DNA of 64,000 nucleotides, from contig JAEYHZ010000008.1 in assembly GCA_023409265.1 (NCBI GenBank), forward strand, positions 1 through 64,000, in the 5' to 3' direction. Shown in pieces: positions 53,259-62,745 of the stretch. The notes beneath the pieces are model-generated. The model made no database searches. It worked only from the letters and a program-made list of their open reading frames with translations, and was not told the origin of the DNA. Each line of letters begins with the position of its first letter. Positions within the stretch are counted from its first letter, which is position 1. Made by a program: the position numbers and the translations under genes. This DNA is from Bacillota bacterium. Its GTDB lineage: Bacteria > Bacillota > Clostridia > Acetivibrionales > DSM-1351.

Positions 53259-53285
53259 TATAATTATTACCAGATACTAATTGCT
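53259..53285 (-). promoter_or_regulatory. Probable FapR operator
   Basis: The minus strand reads ATTAGTATCTGGT followed by AATAATTATAATTAAT, a match to the first half of known FapR boxes (TTAGTACCTGGT-like) with a degenerate second half. It is 24-50 bp upstream of the fapR start and would allow self-regulation and control of the operon. The 331 bp from 53286 to 53618 are AT-rich and hold only a terminator. Confidence 0.65.
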
Positions 53286-53564
53286 GATAACAAAATTATA
53301 TATTAACTTTGCTATTATTGCAACTATTTTCTAATAATATTAGCTTTATTTAAAATATGTAGTTCAGACATATTCCCTTAAAATAAAACCTTTGAGCCCT
53401 CAAAGCGGTTACAAATGTGATATATACTAGTGTACCAAATTTATCAAGAAATTATTTATTTATGGAATATATTTTTATGACCTACACATAATATTACACA
53501 ATAATCCGCTTATGCAAAAAGTTAAAAAGCAGGATTTAAATGCGTTAAATTCTGCAAAAAATGA

Positions 53565-53588
53565 GTAGCCGCAATAAATTACGGCTAC
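53565..53588 (-). terminator. Terminator of the rimO-pgsA unit
   Basis: GTAGCCG (53565-53571) pairs with CGGCTAC (53582-53588), and the minus strand then reads TCATTTTTTGC. It lies 30 bp after the pgsA stop codon. Confidence 0.78.
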
Positions 53589-53618
53589 ACGTAGAACGAT
53601 GATTGTTATGATGAAAAT

Positions 53619-54239
53619 TTACATTTGGTCAGGCTTGATTACTTTTATATTCTTTGCAAAGAAATCAATACCGGAGTAAATCGTAACTATGACTGCAATA
53701 AACATTAGGTACGCATCGATATGAATATCGGTAAACAGTGAAAACGGGAAATTATTCAGCAAAGCTACTGATACAGCTATAGTCTGACATACCATTTTTA
53801 TTTTGCCGGATCTATTGGCAGCCACAACCTGCCCTTCACCAGCAGCAACCAATCTCATACCGGTTACAAGAAGTTCTCTGGAGATTATGATCATTGCCGC
53901 CCAACCGGTTACAACATCTCTTTGTACAAGTGCTATCAGTGCGGCCGTAATAAGCAGTTTGTCTGCAATAGGATCCAGGAATTTACCAAAAGCCGTGATG
54001 AGTTTGTGTTTTCTGGCAATATATCCATCAACCCCATCAGTGCTTGCAGCTAAAATAAACAGAAACGCTGCAACATAATTTCCATAACTGTTAATGAACT
54101 GATTGATACTTAACATGTCATCTTTTAAGAATGACAATATAGGAAGATTAACTGTTGCATCAGGTATTGGTATTACAAAAATCATAAATATTGGTACTAA
54201 CAATATTCTTGAAACTGTTATTTTATTTGGTAAGTTCAT
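53619..54239 (-). CDS. pgsA: Phosphatidylglycerophosphate synthase
   Basis: The 206-residue membrane enzyme makes PGP from CDP-diacylglycerol and glycerol-3-phosphate. It has the CDP-alcohol phosphotransferase motif spread over TDGVDGYIARKHKLIT and FGKFLDPIADKLL, with all aspartates present. Four to six membrane segments are visible. Its start overlaps the end of rimO by 17 bp. Confidence 0.95.
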   Translation of the reverse strand: MNLPNKITVSRILLVPIFMIFVIPIPDATVNLPILSFLKDDMLSINQFINSYGNYVAAFLFILAASTDGVDGYIARKHKLITAFGKFLDPIADKLLITAALIALVQRDVVTGWAAMIIISRELLVTGMRLVAAGEGQVVAANRSGKIKMVCQTIAVSVALLNNFPFSLFTDIHIDAYLMFIAVIVTIYSGIDFFAKNIKVIKPDQM

Positions 54240-55566
54240 TTATGACCTCTCCTATCAAATCATAATCTTCTGAATTCAATATCCTTATCTCGACAAATGA
54301 CCCAAAATCCAACGGTTCAGGACTGGTAAAGTACACTGTACCATCAATCTCAGGCGCTTCCGCATAAGTACGTCCATAATAGAATATACCATCATCAGCA
54401 ATGCCGTCAACAATTGCTTTATAAACTTTCCCGGTTCTTTTGGCATTTATTTCTGTACTTATTGTATTTTGAAGCTCTAATATTGTTTTTTGGCGTTTTA
54501 CTTTAATATTTTTCCTGATCTGTTTTTTCATTTTGGCAGCAGGTGTTCCTTCTTCCTTTGAGTAAGTGAAAACACCTAGTCTGTCAAATTTGAATTCTTC
54601 AACAAAGCTTACCAACTGCTGAAAATCATCTTCCGTTTCGTCAGGAAATCCCACAATAAGTGAGGTTCTGAGAACAATATCCTCTACTCTTTCACGCAGT
54701 TTTGTCAATGAAGAGCGTATTTCTGCTGCTGTTCCCCTTCTTCCCATCAATTTCAAAATTCTATCTGATGCATGCTGAACAGGGATATCCATGTATTTGC
54801 ATACTTTGGGATTGGATGCAATTTCATCAATCAGTTCATCATCAATCTCCTCCGGATAGCAGTACAGTAACCGAATCCACTCTATACCCTCTATTTTTGA
54901 TATTTCCCGGATGAGTTCAGGGAGCATTTTCTGTTCATATATATCAATTCCGTACCTTGTAGTATCCTGAGCAACCAGTATTATTTCCTTTGCCCCGTGT
55001 TGAGCCAGAGTTTGTGCCTCTTTAACCAGAGCTTCAATTTTTCTGCTTCTGTAAGCTCCTCTCAAATAAGGGATAATACAATAGGTACAGCGGTTATCAC
55101 AGCCCTCTGATATTTTCAGATAAACAGAATGTTTGCGTGAAGATATGATCCTTTCCTCATCAAGATAGCCGGTTTCATTAAGCTTTCCATATGCTACAAC
55201 CTTTTCCCCCTGGTAAGCCCTGTTGATCACTTCTGCAATTTCCTTATAATTTCCGGTTCCAAGTACTGCATCAACTTCTGGTATCAGGTCAAGTATTTTC
55301 TCTTTATATCTTTCAGCCATACAACCGGTAACAATCAGTAATTCGCAGCTGCGGTTCTTTTCCTCTGCCATCTCGAGAATTGTATTAATGGATTCCTGCT
55401 GGGCAGATTCAATAAAACCACATGTGTTGACTATAAGAATTTCTGCATTTTCCTTTTCGTTAACAATCTCATAATCCGCGTGTTTCAGCATACCCAGCAT
55501 AATTTCACTGTCAACCAGATTTTTGGGGCAGCCTAAAGACACAATACCTATTTTTTTATTCACCAA
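54223..55566 (-). CDS. rimO: Ribosomal protein S12 methylthiotransferase RimO
   Basis: The 447-residue protein methylthiolates Asp of ribosomal protein S12. The N-terminal MTTase domain has cysteines in SLGCPKNLVDSE, NTCGF and TGCMAERY. The radical SAM motif is CDNRCTYCIIP, and a TRAM domain ends the protein. It starts at GTG after AAGGAG. It overlaps pgsA. Confidence 0.95.
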   Translation of the reverse strand: MVNKKIGIVSLGCPKNLVDSEIMLGMLKHADYEIVNEKENAEILIVNTCGFIESAQQESINTILEMAEEKNRSCELLIVTGCMAERYKEKILDLIPEVDAVLGTGNYKEIAEVINRAYQGEKVVAYGKLNETGYLDEERIISSRKHSVYLKISEGCDNRCTYCIIPYLRGAYRSRKIEALVKEAQTLAQHGAKEIILVAQDTTRYGIDIYEQKMLPELIREISKIEGIEWIRLLYCYPEEIDDELIDEIASNPKVCKYMDIPVQHASDRILKLMGRRGTAAEIRSSLTKLRERVEDIVLRTSLIVGFPDETEDDFQQLVSFVEEFKFDRLGVFTYSKEEGTPAAKMKKQIRKNIKVKRQKTILELQNTISTEINAKRTGKVYKAIVDGIADDGIFYYGRTYAEAPEIDGTVYFTSPEPLDFGSFVEIRILNSEDYDLIGEVINELTK

Positions 55567-55927
55567 TTACACTCCTTAATATATTTTATGTCACCTGCAT
55601 TGAAAATTACAATGAATATTTTATTTCCGAACTGAATATTAATATATTTTCAAAAACTCTAATAAAAATTATTTATTAATATTGGTGAATTGTCAATCTA
55701 TTCGGAAAATTTAATTCTATTTTTATAACATTTAGAATTATATAGTGTCAGAAGGATACAGCTAAAAATTTTCTTAATTCTTTCCATTACAGCTTATGGT
55801 ACAATAGGATTGTAATTAATTTTACATATTTAGTAGTCTATGATTACAATTCCAGAACATGGGTCATTTAGTAAAACATGTTCAACAGCACTATATGTCT
55901 AAAAAATAAATATGAGAGAGGTAAAAA

Positions 55928-56093
55928 GTGGCAAGAATTTTAATTATTGAAGATGATATAAATATCAATGATTTAATAAAACGGAATTTACAATTGGTCG
56001 GGCATAATCAGGGCCGACCTGTCTGACGGAAAAGCATACGAGATATCATTTTATACCGATACTGATGAAATAGTATCCATAAAATGTATTTGA
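55928..56093 (+). pseudogene. Remnant of a response regulator fused to an unrelated gene tail
   Basis: From GTG at 55928, with GAGAGG upstream, the frame reads ARILIIEDDININDLIKRNL, the start of an OmpR-type receiver domain with its acidic pair, and ends at a stop at 56024-56026. In another frame, from about 56007 to the stop at 56091-56093, DLSDGKAYEISFYTDTDEI reads like the end of a different protein. The two pieces meet near 56001-56007 without the middle of either gene. I interpret this as a deletion scar. The surrounding 55567-56098 region is otherwise AT-rich and gene-free, with an inverted repeat GAACATG/CATGTTC at 55855-55883. Confidence 0.7.
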
Positions 56094-56098
56094 TTTAT

Positions 56099-56719
56099 TC
56101 ATTCATCCGGCAAAAACTCAGTTACAGCCTTTGATATCTGGCCGTAACTGAATCCCCTGCCCGCCAAAAAAGTCTTCATTTTTTGAATCATCTTTTCGTC
56201 GAAGACGGTATACTTTGAAAACCTTTTTCTCAGAAGTTCCAGAGCCACCTCTTCCTCATCAAGCTCAAAATTCTCAAAAGTATTGTTTATAATATCATCA
56301 GTGATTCCCTTTTGTTTTAGTTCCATGGATAAAAGCTTAACTGATTTGGGTTTTAGTTTTGATTTTTCAGATATGTATTTACAGGCATAATTATAGTCGT
56401 CTATATAGTTTATTTCTTTCAGATTATCGATGACTTTTTCAATTGTGGCTTCTCCATACCCCATATCCGACAGCTTTTGAGATACCTCGTATGCTGTACG
56501 CAGTTTCATGCTAAGAAAGCTGACCGCAGCACTCCTTGCTGCAGCATAAATTTCAGTATCCAATATATAATTCAAAGTTTCCTCGGTAATATTCTTTCCT
56601 TCCTTCAGTTCAAGCAGCTCGATGCGCTTTTTTGGCAAACAGAAAGTAATATTGTTGTCCAGGATTACAGCAGCCATTGAAGAAACCTTTTCATTCTTTT
56701 CTATAGCAGTTATTCTCAT
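56099..56719 (-). CDS. recX: Recombination regulator RecX
   Basis: The 206-residue protein is all-helical and binds RecA filaments. It contains the RecX repeats (YAARSAAVSFLSMKLRTAYE, IDDYNYACKYISEKSKLKP, LLRKRFSKY). It follows recA after a gap with a long inverted repeat and is probably co-transcribed in part. Confidence 0.93.
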   Translation of the reverse strand: MRITAIEKNEKVSSMAAVILDNNITFCLPKKRIELLELKEGKNITEETLNYILDTEIYAAARSAAVSFLSMKLRTAYEVSQKLSDMGYGEATIEKVIDNLKEINYIDDYNYACKYISEKSKLKPKSVKLLSMELKQKGITDDIINNTFENFELDEEEVALELLRKRFSKYTVFDEKMIQKMKTFLAGRGFSYGQISKAVTEFLPDE

Positions 56720-56742
56720 AAAAACCCCTTACTATTCCTGAA

Positions 56743-56795
56743 AAGGCATACCAAACAAGCAAAGCGTAATAACCTGGCTTAAATTGGTATGCCTT
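56743..56795 (-). terminator. Inverted repeat between recA and recX
   Basis: AAGGCATACCAA (56743-56754) and TTGGTATGCCTT (56784-56795) are perfect 12-bp arms around a 29-nt loop, leading into TTTTC on the minus strand. It may partly end recA transcripts and keep recX low, as in E. coli. Confidence 0.62.
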
Positions 56796-56891
56796 AAAAT
56801 ATTATAATTTACTATATTGTTAATCTACTATTTGTAATGCATTCATCTGCAATGCCTTAATTTTAAATAATATAATAAAATTATTTATTGA

Positions 56892-57926
56892 TCAGTCCAA
56901 CTCTTCTTCTTCAACTTCATCAGCAGACTCATTTACAACAGGTGCAACTGTTAAATTGCCTCTGACCAGCTTTTCTATTTCCATACACATTGCAGAGTTT
57001 TCCTTTAGATACTGCTTTGCGTTTTCTCTTCCCTGACCTATACGCTGTCCGTTATAAGAGAACCATGCACCACTCTTGTTCACAATGTCATTGGCAACAG
57101 CTATGTCAAGAATACTGCCTTCCCTGGATATGCCTTCACCGTAAACTATATCAAATTCAGCTTCCCTGAATGGTGGAGCTATCTTATTCTTTACAACCTT
57201 AACTCTTGTTCTGTTACCTACTACCTCATTTGCCTGCTTGATGGACTCAATCCTTCTGACATCGAGACGTACAGAGGAGTAGAATTTCAAAGCTCGTCCA
57301 CCCGGAGTAGTCTCGGGATTTCCAAACATTACGCCAACCTTCTCACGAAGCTGATTAATAAATATGGCAGTTGTTCTGGACTTGCTGATAACGCCTGCCA
57401 GCTTTCTGAGCGCCTGTGACATAAGTCTTGCCTGCAGACCCACGTGTGAGTCTCCCATTTCGCCGTCTATTTCAGCTTTTGGTACAAGTGCTGCAACCGA
57501 GTCTACAACTATAACATCAATAGCCCCGCTTCTTACAAGGGCTTCAGTAATTTCCAATGCCTGTTCACCGGTGTCCGGCTGTGAAACTATCAAATTATCT
57601 ATATCAACCCCAAGTTTTTTAGCATAAATCGGATCAAGAGCATGTTCTGCATCAATAAAGGCTGCTTCTCCACCTGCTTTTTGAGCTTCAGCAATAATAT
57701 GTAATGCAACTGTAGTCTTACCTGATGATTCAGGTCCATATATCTCAACTATTCTGCCTCTGGGTACTCCGCCTACTCCAAGAGCAATATCAAGGCTTAA
57801 GGAACCGGTAGGAATAACTTCAACATTCATATGTGCATTTTCGCCCAATTTCATAACTGCACCTTTGCCGAACTGCTTTTCAATCTGACCAAGGGCCATT
57901 TCAAGTGCTTTTTTCTTTTCTAACAT
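56892..57926 (-). CDS. recA: Recombinase RecA
   Basis: The protein of 344 residues performs DNA strand exchange and triggers LexA cleavage. Walker A is GPESSGKTT, Walker B-like VIVVDSVAALVPK, and L2 region FINQLREKVGVMFGNPETTPGG. The C-terminus is acidic (DEVEEEELD). The ATG at 57926 is chosen because GGAGG is 7 nt upstream. A consensus promoter and LexA box precede it. Confidence 0.98.
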   Translation of the reverse strand: MLEKKKALEMALGQIEKQFGKGAVMKLGENAHMNVEVIPTGSLSLDIALGVGGVPRGRIVEIYGPESSGKTTVALHIIAEAQKAGGEAAFIDAEHALDPIYAKKLGVDIDNLIVSQPDTGEQALEITEALVRSGAIDVIVVDSVAALVPKAEIDGEMGDSHVGLQARLMSQALRKLAGVISKSRTTAIFINQLREKVGVMFGNPETTPGGRALKFYSSVRLDVRRIESIKQANEVVGNRTRVKVVKNKIAPPFREAEFDIVYGEGISREGSILDIAVANDIVNKSGAWFSYNGQRIGQGRENAKQYLKENSAMCMEIEKLVRGNLTVAPVVNESADEVEEEELD

Positions 57927-57948
57927 GGGGTGACCTCCTCGCATTTAT

Positions 57949-57997
57949 AGAACATTTGTTCTGTTTTTATTATATAGATTTTTGTTTATTAAGTCAA
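57949..57997 (-). promoter_or_regulatory. recA promoter with LexA box
   Basis: On the minus strand TTGACT (57992-57997) and TATAAT (57969-57974) are separated by 17 bp, a near-perfect vegetative promoter. AGAACATTTGTTCT (57949-57962), a perfect palindrome close to the Gram-positive LexA box CGAACnnnnGTTCG, lies just downstream over the transcription start. SOS control of recA follows. Confidence 0.9.
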
Positions 57998-58006
57998 CTT
58001 AAAAAT

Positions 58007-59593
58007 TTATTTTTTCAGGATTTTCGCCAGCCTCCCCAACAGTTTGTTTTTGAAGGCTACTGCTTCCTCTACCTTCAGGAGCATCGTACATGCAAAGTAA
58101 ACAATAGCTCCTACCAGTATTTCAGTACCGAGAACAATTATTTCAATTATCTTGGAGTGCATGGAATAGGTCTGAGTAAAATCAACGGGAGCAAGTTTGT
58201 TTATTAAAAATATGACAACTCCCATAATGGCTGCTGCCTCCAGCAGCTTGAGTGAATATGCAAAAAGCCTCTTCCAGTGCATTCCGTTCATCTTTTTAGA
58301 GATTATATACATCATTGCCGACATATTGACCACACTCTGAATGGAATAGGCCAAAGACATTCCAGCAGGTCCCAAATCAGTTTGCAGGAATATGAAACAG
58401 AAAACAAAATTTAAAATTATTGAAACAGTTCCCACATAGAGAGGTGTTTTTGTATCATTGCTGGCATAGAAAGCCCTGTTTAGTATGGCTAGCATCGACT
58501 GTGCAATCATAGCCGCGGTAAACAGCAATAGAATACTTCCAGCGGTAACTATTCTTTCTCTGTCAATATTAGCCGACCACTTGTAGACCACGCTTATGAC
58601 CGGCTGGGATATTACCATAAAAGCAACAGCCGAGGGTATTATAAGGTAAAGGATGGTTTTAAAGGCTCCGTTTAAAATATTCTTGAAATCGTCAACCTGC
58701 TTTAAGGCCAGCTTCTCTGATAAAGTGGGCAGGAGTGCCGTTCCCAGTCCCATGGCAAAAATTCCATAGGGCAGCTGCCAGATGTCATTGGCATTATAAT
58801 ATGCTGTTATGCTTCCTTCATGTCTGAACAAGGATATAAAATTCAATGATATCAAAATATTTATCTGTACTACTGCCGAGGCCGCAAGTGACGGTATAGC
58901 CAGTCTGAACAGTTTTCTGAAACCGGAATGTTTCCAGAACAGCCTGGGCTTGTAAAACTTGAAATTCGGAAAAGCAAATGATATCTGAATTACAAAGTAC
59001 ATTATTGCGCTGGCAAGGACTCCGAAGGCCACATATTGAACACCGAAACGGCTTAGAATCAGTATGCTGAGCGCTGTTCCAAGATTATACAGTGATGGCC
59101 CGTAGGCAGCCGCTGCAAACCTTTGATAGGAATTTAAAACACCGTTTGTCATTCCTGCCAGCATCATAAAACCAACCGAGGGGAATAAGATTCGTGTCAG
59201 CTGAATTGTCGTTTCCCTTACCTCGCCCTCCAGACCTGATGCTGTCATTGAAACCACCCAGGGTGCAAATATAACCCCCAGGGTACTAACCACCAGCATA
59301 CTCAGGAATATAACATTTATAAAGGTACCTACAGCCTTCCAGCCGTCCTCTTCCTCACCTCTGGCCAGGTAGCCCGACAGGATCGGAATCAGTGCAGCAG
59401 ATATTGCGCCGCCAATAAGAAGGTTGTACATTAAATCCGTTGTTCTGAACGCCGCCAAAAGTGAATCGGATTGAGACGCGTTAAGCAAATTGTTAATTAA
59501 TATTGTTCTCAGGTAACCAGTGATTCTGCTGACCACCAGTGAGGACATTACTATAATGGCGGCGCCTGTGATTTTTCTGTTATTCGAACTCAA
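58007..59593 (-). CDS. murJ: Lipid II flippase MurJ
   Basis: The 528-residue protein has about fourteen membrane segments of the MVF/MurJ family and flips lipid II for cell wall synthesis. Signatures include VSRITGYLRTILINN and GAISAALIPILSGYLARG. It starts at TTG with GGAGG 7 nt upstream. A B. subtilis-type relative may instead export other lipid-linked sugars. The family call is firm. Confidence 0.9.
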   Translation of the reverse strand: MSSNNRKITGAAIIVMSSLVVSRITGYLRTILINNLLNASQSDSLLAAFRTTDLMYNLLIGGAISAALIPILSGYLARGEEEDGWKAVGTFINVIFLSMLVVSTLGVIFAPWVVSMTASGLEGEVRETTIQLTRILFPSVGFMMLAGMTNGVLNSYQRFAAAAYGPSLYNLGTALSILILSRFGVQYVAFGVLASAIMYFVIQISFAFPNFKFYKPRLFWKHSGFRKLFRLAIPSLAASAVVQINILISLNFISLFRHEGSITAYYNANDIWQLPYGIFAMGLGTALLPTLSEKLALKQVDDFKNILNGAFKTILYLIIPSAVAFMVISQPVISVVYKWSANIDRERIVTAGSILLLFTAAMIAQSMLAILNRAFYASNDTKTPLYVGTVSIILNFVFCFIFLQTDLGPAGMSLAYSIQSVVNMSAMMYIISKKMNGMHWKRLFAYSLKLLEAAAIMGVVIFLINKLAPVDFTQTYSMHSKIIEIIVLGTEILVGAIVYFACTMLLKVEEAVAFKNKLLGRLAKILKK

Positions 59594-59664
59594 ATTACTG
59601 CCTCCGTGAACCGTAAAGCCTGCTTACCTTGTAAGCTTAACTTTAGTCAATTTTCTTTTGTAAA

Positions 59665-60924
59665 TTATTTTTGACCACCCAAATCAATATCCAGCTTTAA
59701 TATATGCCTTCTAATCATATCGAAAACATGAAGGGCTGTAATTGTCCTTATTCTTTTTCTGTTACCAAGCAGTCTAAGTTCCTTTGTGATAGTCCCTTGA
59801 TCTGATGAAAGACCAATGTATACCAGGCCAACCGGCTTTTCAGCTGTTCCGCCATCAGGCCCCGCTATTCCCGTAACTGAAACTCCGATATCTGTTTTTA
59901 ATCTCTTTCTTATTCCTTCAGCCATTTCTTTTGCAGTTTCACGGCTTACAGCACCATACTGCATCAAGGTTTCCTTCTTCACTCCCAGATACTCTTCTTT
60001 TGCGTCATTTGAATAAGTTACTGCTCCTCCCATGAAAACTCTGGATATTCCCGGGATATCAGTCAACGTCTGTGATATAAGTCCTCCGGTACAGGATTCA
60101 GCTGTAGCTATGGTAAGATTATTTTTTAACAGGAGATTTGCAGCCACCTGGTCCAAGGTTTGGTCTTCTTCAGAGTACAGGCATTGCCCGGTTCTTTTCC
60201 TTATTTCCTCTATAACCGGTTCAAGCAGCTTTTGGGCGTCCTTTCCCTGTTCAACCTTTGCCGAAACTCTTATGGTCACTTCCCCTTCTTTTGCATAAGT
60301 AGCTATGGTAGGATTTGTTTGGCCATCAATAAGATCCAGAATTTTTGTTTCCATAGCCGACTCGCCAATGCCAAATATCCTTAAGTATTTTGACTCAATG
60401 GAATAGCTGCTTTTTTCCCTGAAATATGGAAACACAAAATCATTAAACATAGGTTTCATTTCTGAAGGGGGACCGGGCAGCATGACAATGATTTTTTCCC
60501 CCTTCTCCATTATACAGCCCGGAGCAGTTCCATTATTATTTTTAAGTATTATACAATCTTCAGGCATATATGCTTGTTTTTCATTGTTTTGGGTCATTTC
60601 CCTGCCTATCTTTTTGAAGAATGCCCTGATGTCCTTAAGACTTTCCTCATGTAAAACAAGCTTTTTACCAAAGGCCTGCGCAATAGTCTCTTTAGTTAAA
60701 TCATCCTGAGTTGGGCCAAGACCTCCTGTTGTAATCACAACATCACACCTCTTTAATGCCAGTTCAAGACTTTCCTTCAGCCTTTCAGGATTGTCACCGA
60801 CTACACTGTGATAATAAACGCTTACACCTACATCCGGTAATTCTGAGGATATATACTGAGCATTTGTATTTACTATCTGCCCCATGAGCAGCTCTGTTCC
60901 AACAGCTAATATTTCTGCTTTCAT
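59665..60924 (-). CDS. cinA: CinA family protein (competence/damage-inducible, NMN amidase domain)
   Basis: The protein of 419 residues joins a MoaB-like domain (EILAVGTELLMGQIVNTNAQ, TTGGLGPTQDDLTKE) and a C-terminal PncC amidohydrolase domain (ATAESCTGGLISQTLTDIPG, VTGIAGPDGGT) that deamidates nicotinamide mononucleotide. The ATG at 60924 matches the usual family start. murJ lies between it and recA, a change from the common cinA-recA pair. Confidence 0.94.
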   Translation of the reverse strand: MKAEILAVGTELLMGQIVNTNAQYISSELPDVGVSVYYHSVVGDNPERLKESLELALKRCDVVITTGGLGPTQDDLTKETIAQAFGKKLVLHEESLKDIRAFFKKIGREMTQNNEKQAYMPEDCIILKNNNGTAPGCIMEKGEKIIVMLPGPPSEMKPMFNDFVFPYFREKSSYSIESKYLRIFGIGESAMETKILDLIDGQTNPTIATYAKEGEVTIRVSAKVEQGKDAQKLLEPVIEEIRKRTGQCLYSEEDQTLDQVAANLLLKNNLTIATAESCTGGLISQTLTDIPGISRVFMGGAVTYSNDAKEEYLGVKKETLMQYGAVSRETAKEMAEGIRKRLKTDIGVSVTGIAGPDGGTAEKPVGLVYIGLSSDQGTITKELRLLGNRKRIRTITALHVFDMIRRHILKLDIDLGGQK

Positions 60925-60948
60925 TACTAAGTCATCCCTTTCATGCAA

Positions 60949-61224
60949 ATTTCACCGGCCAATAAAGAACCTTCACGTACAGTTGTGAATATTCAAGGTT
61001 GCTGAAATAAATTCTTAACATCAAATCCATAGTAAATTCTTTTGATGTTCTTTAATATTATATCAACCTGAAAGGAAAAAGTAAGCATACTGAAAAAGAA
61101 AAACAAAGAAAAAATGTTGAACCCAAATATACTTAAGAAAATAAGGGATTTAAGAAAAACTCAAAAAAGTAAACGGGGAATTTTAGAATTCAGTACTGAA
61201 ATGCATTAATTAGATTGTACCATA
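60949..61224. other. AT-rich intergenic region downstream of the accessory patch
   Basis: No convincing gene is present. A 31-codon frame starting at an ATG near 61112 lacks a ribosome binding site. The promoter of cinA must lie here on the minus strand but no single consensus pair stands out. Confidence 0.4.
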
Positions 61225-61359
61225 TTATCCATAATATTCAAGTCCTTTTTTTGTATTTCGTATCATCCAATTTTCAGATAACCGAAATCGTTTTCTCTGT
61301 GCGGTTGAAACAGCTTCAGCGCTCACAGAGATAACATTCATTAGTTCCGATGAAGTCAT
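61225..61359 (-). pseudogene. Short unassigned reading frame, likely gene remnant
   Basis: The 44-residue frame starts MTSSELMNVISVSAEAVS and ends GLEYYG. Its ATG overlaps the stop of another short frame (ATGA) at 61356-61454. GC content is visibly higher than in neighbouring gaps. I do not recognise the family. The coupling and composition suggest the remains of genes from a mobile element. Confidence 0.4.
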
Positions 61360-61454
61360 CCGCGCCGTTTAAATGTCGGCACTTCGCCCTTAAAAAAGTC
61401 GTATATTTCCAAACCCGGCGAACATTCAAACATCAGACGCAAGCGACCTGCCGC
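61356..61454 (-). pseudogene. Fragment of an unrecognised gene next to the MFS exporter
   Basis: An open frame without a clear start encodes LRLMFECSPGLEIYDFFKG and ends KRRG just after the MFS gene. It looks like real protein sequence but is truncated at its N-terminus. AAGGAGGGGG at the end of the MFS gene leads into a GTG in another frame, so a frameshift may have broken this gene. No function can be given. Confidence 0.4.
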
Positions 61455-61460
61455 TCAGGG

Positions 61461-62720
61461 TCACAACCCCCTCCTTTCAACTCGTGCTAGTTTTAAATGC
61501 GTACTCTTATACAAAACTGGTATTGCCGCGGCTATAAGGATTACACCCATAAAAGCGGGTGCGGCATGGCCAAGGGATACATAGATTTGCCCGCCAATAA
61601 TAGGCCCGATTATTCTCGCTAAAGATTGAATAGATTGGCTACCTCCTTGAATCCTTCCTTGTTCACTGGAATCGACAGACTTTGAGACCATTCCATTGAA
61701 GGAAGGCCCGAAGATGGAATCACCAAAACCAAATATAAACATTCCAGCGATAAAAAGAGGATAGAATGAGAACAGAGCCGATGCTGCAATAAGACTGTAG
61801 CCTATCATCTCCGAAACCATTCCAAGAATTGCTATCTGTGCATCACCAAGTTTTATCAAAAGCTTTGGCATTATTAAGCCTTGAGAAATGATGTCCTGGA
61901 CGCCCATAATTGAAAACATAAGTCCGATTATTGCAGGCTCCCAATTGAAAGTATCTAATGAAAATTGCGAAAAAACTGCCTGTAAAGATCCATTGGGTAT
62001 CCAAAGCAAGAACGCTGAGACAAGCAGCCTTTTCAAGTTTTTCATGGAAAGTACGTTTACAAGCTGTGTGAAGGGATTCAGTCTTACAAAGGTAATCTTT
62101 TTCAGTCTATTATTCTGCTCATGGCTCTCAGGCATATATAAGATACCATAAACAACATTTATTAAGGTTATTATTGCTCCAAAATACATGGGTGCAGAAT
62201 AACCAAACCCGGCAAGTAATCCACCTAGAGCAGGTCCGATGGCGGCACCTACACCTGCAACCGCACTCACCCACCCAAAGTATTTGGTTCGCTGTTCTCT
62301 GGGAGTGATATCTGCAAAATATGCGAAGATGGTACTTATGCTCCCGCCCGTTATACCCTCTATTATGCGCCCGGCAAATAGTACCCATAGAGCTCCTCCT
62401 ATGCCAAAGACCAAGTATCCGATTGCGGAACCCAAAAGACATATCAAGAGTAATGGACGACGGCCGAATCTGTCGCTCAAAGCTCCCAGTCCGGGGGCCG
62501 CAAAAAACACGCAGACTGCATAAACCGTGGTCAGCAACGTAACAACTATAGCTTGATCTCCCGGATTGCTTATATAAGGCTGCACTAAGAATGGGACAAC
62601 AGGTGTTATGATACTGAAGCCTATTCCACAAAGGAAAACGGACATCAGACCGAACATTAAAGCCTTTTTATCTACTGTTTGTTCTTTCTTCTGTACATTA
62701 TGTGATCTAAATTTAAACAT
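61461..62720 (-). CDS. MFS multidrug or tetracycline-type exporter
   Basis: The 419-residue protein has twelve membrane segments and DHA1 motif A (GLGALSDRFGRRPLL) with TetA-like features (IITPVVPFL, GRIIEGITGGSISTIFAY, GAAIGPALGGLL). It probably exports drugs with proton exchange. Its promoter carries two copies of the motif that also occurs in front of the adjacent marR gene, so MarR is the likely repressor. Gene remnants of foreign look follow it. Confidence 0.88.
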   Translation of the reverse strand: MFKFRSHNVQKKEQTVDKKALMFGLMSVFLCGIGFSIITPVVPFLVQPYISNPGDQAIVVTLLTTVYAVCVFFAAPGLGALSDRFGRRPLLLICLLGSAIGYLVFGIGGALWVLFAGRIIEGITGGSISTIFAYFADITPREQRTKYFGWVSAVAGVGAAIGPALGGLLAGFGYSAPMYFGAIITLINVVYGILYMPESHEQNNRLKKITFVRLNPFTQLVNVLSMKNLKRLLVSAFLLWIPNGSLQAVFSQFSLDTFNWEPAIIGLMFSIMGVQDIISQGLIMPKLLIKLGDAQIAILGMVSEMIGYSLIAASALFSFYPLFIAGMFIFGFGDSIFGPSFNGMVSKSVDSSEQGRIQGGSQSIQSLARIIGPIIGGQIYVSLGHAAPAFMGVILIAAAIPVLYKSTHLKLARVERRGL

Positions 62721-62745
62721 TTAAATTCTCCTCTCAAAAGTGGTA

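Noticed and set aside
61112..61210. Small plus-strand ORF starting MLNPNILKKIRD
   Set aside because: It has no ribosome binding site and lies in AT-rich sequence where lysine-rich frames arise by chance.
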